Below, in pieces: positions 6,055 to 9,485 of a stretch of DNA of 9,485 bases. The stretch spans positions 1-9,485 of the forward strand of contig JACDEN010000069.1 in assembly GCA_013816415.1 (NCBI GenBank), read 5' to 3'. Under the pieces are notes generated by a model. That model saw nothing but the letters and a program-made list of their open reading frames with translations, searched no databases and had not been told where the DNA came from. The translations under genes were made by a program, and so were the position numbers. The DNA comes from Planctomycetota bacterium (GTDB lineage Bacteria; Planctomycetota; UBA11346). The first letter of the stretch is position 1; every line of letters begins with the position of its first letter.

Positions 6055-6903
6055 TCACTTCTTCTTGTTGAGCCGGGCGGATTTCGAGGAGCCCTGGGCG
6101 ATCGGCTTCAATGCCGCCGAGGCGGCGGATTTCGGCGGCGACACCGTCGAGGGCTTGGCGATCGATGACGTGCCGGGTTTCTGCGTCTTGGCGGTCGACG
6201 GCTTGGACACCGAGGCGGTCCCGCTCTTCGCCTTCTCGGATTTCAGCCCGAAATTGATCGGCTGCGGGTCGTCCTCGCCGGCCGTGTGGTAGACGTGCAC
6301 GTGCTCGCGCAGCACGCGCGACAGGCGCAGGATGTCCTCAGGCTCGAGCGCCTCTTCGACCTTCTTCAGGCCCTGCTGGAGATTCAGGTGTTTGGGGATG
6401 CCGCCGAGGAACTTCAGCAGGCGGAACTGGTCCTCGTCGCACGGGAACACCTTGACGTCGAGCGCGAGCAGCAGCGAGCGCTCGACCATGTCCTTGCGGA
6501 TGTTGGTGGTCTCGGGCAACGCGCGCAGCGTCTCGATGCCGTCGGCGTTGAGCAGGTCGTGGATGTCCATGCGGCGGAACGCGGTGTACAGATCGGCCAG
6601 CAGGTGCTTGACGTCCTCGGCCTTTTCACGCACGCGGTAATATTTCGGGCCGAGCACGTCCTCGATCTCGCGCACCGACGCCACCCGCATGTCGTTCCAG
6701 TCGGTGTACTCGTCATGGAGCCGCTTCAGCGCCGACTTGGCGGCGGCCTCCTGCACGCCGAGCTCGAGGATCTGGTAGACCAGCGCCTCGATGAAGTCGG
6801 TGAACTTCTGGCTCTTTCGGCGGCCATAGCGCTCCTCGAGCGCCTCGCAGACCTTCACCAGGTCTTTGGCGAGGGAGGGATTGCCGTTGGCGGCCTTGGA
6901 CAT
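6055..6903 (-). CDS. Degenerate endonuclease III-like (HhH-GPD fold) protein with basic low-complexity tail
   Basis: The product is 282 aa; GGAG at 6914-6911 sits 7 nt before ATG 6903. Residues about 34-206 follow the helical order of endonuclease III. FTDFIEALVYQIL (34-46) matches the first core helix, followed by SALKRL (57-62). VREIEDVLGPKYYRVREKAEDV (77-98) matches the VxxIxxxGxYxxKAxxI region. LRALPETTNIRKDM (126-139) stands where the LPGVGRKTA hairpin lies, and PCDED (154-158) where the catalytic aspartate lies. K137 and D156 are thus candidate equivalents of the catalytic Lys and Asp, but the glycines of the hairpin are lost. The four cysteines of the iron-sulfur loop are absent; only C19 and C155 exist. 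Residues about 221-282 are a Lys/Ser/Thr/Pro-rich tail ending NKKK. It may bind damaged or structured DNA without classic glycosylase activity. The fold call is inferred by eye. It heads an operon with yebC. Confidence 0.6.
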   Translation of the reverse strand: MSKAANGNPSLAKDLVKVCEALEERYGRRKSQKFTDFIEALVYQILELGVQEAAAKSALKRLHDEYTDWNDMRVASVREIEDVLGPKYYRVREKAEDVKHLLADLYTAFRRMDIHDLLNADGIETLRALPETTNIRKDMVERSLLLALDVKVFPCDEDQFRLLKFLGGIPKHLNLQQGLKKVEEALEPEDILRLSRVLREHVHVYHTAGEDDPQPINFGLKSEKAKSGTASVSKPSTAKTQKPGTSSIAKPSTVSPPKSAASAALKPIAQGSSKSARLNKKK

Positions 6904-6981
6904 GTCCAGTCTCCGATCCCGCTAGGTGCCGTTCCGACGCACAGGAGGTGCGCCGGGAGGGTCCGCTGCAAACGGGGCAGG

Positions 6982-7009
6982 ACCGTAACCGCGGCGGAGC
7001 ATCGGTCAA
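6982..7009 (-). promoter_or_regulatory. Candidate promoter of the glycosylase-like gene/yebC operon
   Basis: TTGACC (7009-7004) and TACGGT (6987-6982) are 16 bp apart on the minus strand; the -10 keeps the three most conserved positions (TA and final T). The start point would be near 6975, giving a leader of about 72 nt before ATG 6903. Confidence 0.42.
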
Positions 7010-7074
7010 TTCACCTCCCAGGAAGCCCCTGCAGCGGTTGCGAGCGATGCGGACGCATCCATGTGCGGGGACCG

Positions 7075-7104
7075 TTGACCCAGCAGTAGTTCGGCCAAGA
7101 TCAC
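7075..7104 (+). promoter_or_regulatory. Candidate promoter of the Ser/Thr kinase gene
   Basis: TTGACC (7075-7080) and GATCAC (7099-7104) are 18 bp apart. The start point would be near 7111, giving a leader of about 24 nt before ATG 7135. The -35 is good and the -10 is weak. It is divergent from the promoter at 7009-6982, which has the same -35 hexamer. Confidence 0.33.
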
Positions 7105-7134
7105 CGATGCCTTGGAAACCGTGGACCTGAACGC

Positions 7135-9485
7135 ATGAGCACCGATGAGCGGCCGCCCCGAGAGCCGCCGCCCCGAGAGTCGCCAAAAGGCGCGCCCGCG
7201 CGGGCCGATCAGCCGACCATCCTCGGCAACCTCAACGCCAGCCCCCCTCCGCAGGACCCTCTGGCCGAGACCCAGCCCACCGTGCCGGGCGGCCCCAAGG
7301 CTTCCGATCTGCTGACCACCGACGCCAAGCTGCCGTCGTCGCTGCGCAACACCCAGGCGACGATGATCCAGGGCGATGCGCCCCAGAAGTTCAGCCGCAC
7401 CCAGGCCACCCACCTGCATGTCGACGGCGAACAGAAGCCCGGCGAGGCGGACGGCACCCACCGCGGCGAGGTCTGGGGAGACTTCCGCCTCGGCGATCTG
7501 CTCGGACGCGGCGGCATGGGCGCCGTGTACCGGGGCATCCAGGTCAGTCTCGACCGTCCGGTCGCGGTCAAGGTGCTGCCGCCGCACCTCGGCGAGAACG
7601 AGAACTTCCGCAGCCGCTTCCAGCTCGAGGCCAAGGCCGTCGCGAAGCTGAACTCGCCGCACATAATCCAGGTGTACGGCGCCGGCGTCCATCAGGGGCA
7701 GCACTACTTCGCGATGGAATACGTCGAGGGCGAGGACCTCGCGCACAAGCTGCGCGGCGGCTATCGCCCATCCTATGCGCAATCCCTGGCGCTGATCACC
7801 CAGGCGGCCCGCGGCCTCGCCGCCGCCGGCGAGCTCGGGATCATCCACCGCGACATCAAGCCCGGCAACATGATGGTGACCAGCAAGAGCCTGCTGAAGC
7901 TGATGGACTTCGGCCTGGTCAAGCTCGCGAGCGAAGACCACAGCATGACGCTCTCGGGAACGATCATGGGCACGGTGACGTACTTCAGCCCCGAGCAGGG
8001 CCGGGGCGAACGCTGCGACCAGCGCACCGACATCTACGCCCTCGGCGTCGTCTTCTATGAGCTGCTCGCCGGCAAGCTGCCGTTCATCGGCGGCGACGCG
8101 ACCTCGATCATCTACCAGCACATCCACGCCGAGCCGAAGCCGCCGAAGGAGATCGACCCCAACGTTCCCGAGGCGTACCAGGCGGTCGCGCTGAAATGCA
8201 TGCAGAAGCGCGCCGAGGACCGGTACCAGACCGCGGCGCAGCTGCTGAGCGATCTCCAGCGGCTCGAGGCGGGAGCCGCGCCGGCGATCGCGATGCAGGA
8301 TCCGTCCGCGCTGCGCCATGGCGCGACGGTGATGAAGAGTCCGCCGTTCGCATCCGAGCGCCGGCGCAACTGGATCATCGGCGGTTTGGTCGCAGCGATC
8401 GCAGTGGTCGTGGCGGCGGTCGCGATCCCCTTCGGCAGGAATCCCGGCGACGCGGACCGGCCGCACCTCTCCCAGGTCACCGTTCCCCACCCGAGCGTCG
8501 CGAGCCCGCCCACGACGCCGCAGGCGCCGCGCTACGCCGTCTCCGACGGCAAGACCCTGCTCGAGAGCGGCAAGCTCGACGAGGCCAAGCAGGTCGCCGA
8601 CGCCGCACTGCGCATCGACCCGACCGACCCGCAGTGGCTGGCCCTGGCGGAAGCCATCGACGCCAAGCACGGCGAATCGCTGCTGGCGTCGGCCAAGGAG
8701 GCGTTCGCCAAGGGCGACTACGACACCGCGGGAACCCAGGCGGCCTCGGCGTCGGTGCTGCTGCACGATTCGGCCGAGCTCAAGAAGTTCGAGGACCAGC
8801 TCGCCGCCGTCGAGGGCACGCGCAAGCAGCGCAAACGCTCGATCGCCGAGGCTGAGAATCTCCTCGGCGCGGGGGATTTCGCCAAGGCTGAGGAACTCCT
8901 TACCCGCCTGGATACCGAGCAGCCGAACGACCCGGTGGTGACCGCCGCCCTCGTCCACTCCCGTACGGCTCGCACCAACGCGGAAACGGTCGCCAACGCG
9001 GCACGCGAGGAGGTCGACCGCGGCAACCAGGCGCTCGAGCGCAACGACCTCGACTCGGCCCTGCTCGCCTTCACCTCGGCCAAGCAGTTCGATCCGCGCA
9101 ACGTCGCGGCCAACGACGGCCTGACCAAGGTCAACGCGATCCGGCAGGAGATATCCGACCTGCGCAAGAAGCTGGACACGGCGCTCGAGGCGCGCGACCT
9201 GGCGACCGCCGAGAAGCATCTCGCCGAGCTGCGCAAGAAGGCTCCCGGCAGCTCGGCCCTGGTGCTCGCCGAGAGCGCGCTCGCCGGCTCGCGGCTGGCC
9301 GAGGAGGAGAAGAAGCGGCAGGCGCAGGAAGCCGACGCCAAGCTATCGCAGGAGTCGAAGAAGCTGCTCGAGCGCATCGACGATCCGAAGCAGGACGTGG
9401 CCGCCCTCGAACGCGAGGTCGGCGCCTTCACCGCGACCGTGCCCGCCGGGCGGCCGGAGCGGGTGCTGCTCGAACGCCGGCTCGA
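7135..9485 (+). CDS. Transmembrane Hanks-type serine/threonine protein kinase with TPR-like outer region (3' end missing)
   Basis: The frame is open from ATG 7135 to the window edge, giving 783 codons. An in-frame TAG at 7087 and no other start codon make 7135 the only choice; upstream GTGGA is a weak ribosome site. Residues 1-112 are a Pro-rich tail with repeated TQ[A/P]T motifs. The kinase domain is about 116-390: P-loop LGRGGMGAVY (123-132), VAVKVL with catalytic Lys146, C-helix Glu165, HRDIKPGN (238-245, Asp240), DFG (258-260), and SPE (285-287) in place of APE. All catalytic residues are present, so it should be active. Membrane helix: about 413-433. Beyond it lie five TPR-like helical pairs (about 470-500, 515-545, 568-602, 627-660, 678-722), then a charged coiled-coil stretch (720-783). 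The outer region probably senses or docks a partner. No cognate phosphatase or FHA gene is in the window. Confidence 0.95.
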   Translation, partial: MSTDERPPREPPPRESPKGAPARADQPTILGNLNASPPPQDPLAETQPTVPGGPKASDLLTTDAKLPSSLRNTQATMIQGDAPQKFSRTQATHLHVDGEQKPGEADGTHRGEVWGDFRLGDLLGRGGMGAVYRGIQVSLDRPVAVKVLPPHLGENENFRSRFQLEAKAVAKLNSPHIIQVYGAGVHQGQHYFAMEYVEGEDLAHKLRGGYRPSYAQSLALITQAARGLAAAGELGIIHRDIKPGNMMVTSKSLLKLMDFGLVKLASEDHSMTLSGTIMGTVTYFSPEQGRGERCDQRTDIYALGVVFYELLAGKLPFIGGDATSIIYQHIHAEPKPPKEIDPNVPEAYQAVALKCMQKRAEDRYQTAAQLLSDLQRLEAGAAPAIAMQDPSALRHGATVMKSPPFASERRRNWIIGGLVAAIAVVVAAVAIPFGRNPGDADRPHLSQVTVPHPSVASPPTTPQAPRYAVSDGKTLLESGKLDEAKQVADAALRIDPTDPQWLALAEAIDAKHGESLLASAKEAFAKGDYDTAGTQAASASVLLHDSAELKKFEDQLAAVEGTRKQRKRSIAEAENLLGAGDFAKAEELLTRLDTEQPNDPVVTAALVHSRTARTNAETVANAAREEVDRGNQALERNDLDSALLAFTSAKQFDPRNVAANDGLTKVNAIRQEISDLRKKLDTALEARDLATAEKHLAELRKKAPGSSALVLAESALAGSRLAEEEKKRQAQEADAKLSQESKKLLERIDDPKQDVAALEREVGAFTATVPAGRPERVLLERRL
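7152..7179 (+). repeat. 13-bp direct repeat in the 5' end of the kinase gene
   Basis: GCCGCCCCGAGAG occurs at 7152-7164 and 7167-7179, a 15-bp period that keeps frame and encodes PPRE twice (PPREPPPRE). It looks like a small in-frame duplication in the proline-rich tail. Confidence 0.6.

Larger units (their letters stand above)
6904..7134. other. Divergent intergenic region
   Basis: These 231 bp separate the glycosylase-like/yebC unit from the kinase gene. They contain the two candidate promoters but no supported gene. The two -35 hexamers are about 65 bp apart, close enough for one regulator to affect both directions. Confidence 0.5.

Noticed and set aside
6948..7130. A 60-codon plus-strand frame starting GTG in the divergent intergenic region
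   Set aside because: The AGGAGGTG overlaps the start codon with no spacing, the frame runs over both candidate promoters, and the product is an Arg/Pro-rich sequence with no domain.
7006..9219. A 737-codon open frame on the minus strand
   Set aside because: It is antisense to a kinase with every catalytic motif intact, and its translation is low-complexity Arg/Gly/Leu/Val-rich with no recognisable domain.

Overview
This is a high-GC, gene-dense bacterial window. Five genes lie on the minus strand (positions 55-6903) and one partial gene lies on the plus strand (7135 to the window end). No rRNA, tRNA, CRISPR array or transposase gene is visible. Three things suggest a member of the Planctomycetota or a related PVC-type lineage: a membrane-anchored prenyltransferase/squalene-oxidase-repeat protein with a Gly-rich linker, a Hanks-type Ser/Thr kinase with an LGRGGMGAVYRG-type P-loop and a TPR-like outer region, and the overall base composition. 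This lineage call is inference from family style, not from a marker gene.

Layout in minus-strand transcription order (right to left): (1) 6903-6055, a 282-aa protein that reads as a degenerate endonuclease III-like (HhH-GPD) fold without the iron-sulfur cluster and with a Lys/Ser/Pro/Thr tail; (2) 5995-5267, a YebC/TACO1-family protein, probably co-transcribed with (1); (3) 5265-5157, an unexplained 109-bp element with 23-bp near-perfect inverted ends, starting one base after the yebC stop; (4) 4968-4714, an 84-aa very basic orphan protein followed by a strong hairpin terminator; (5) 4431-2785, the membrane-anchored alpha/alpha-toroid protein, with a sigma70-like promoter whose start-site region carries a 15-bp palindrome, and ending in a strong intrinsic terminator; (6) 2613-55, a HEAT plus DUF349-repeat protein that starts at GTG rather than the longer upstream ATG.

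Divergently, a transmembrane Ser/Thr kinase starts at 7135 and runs off the right edge. The 231-bp gap between it and gene (1) holds candidate promoters in both directions.

The genes do not form one recognisable pathway. YebC and the glycosylase-like gene look like one transcription unit; the others look like separate units with their own promoters or terminators. The points most worth a second look are the 109-bp inverted-repeat element, the degenerate HhH-GPD protein, the basic orphan, and the repeated TQ[A/P]T motifs in the kinase's N-terminal tail.
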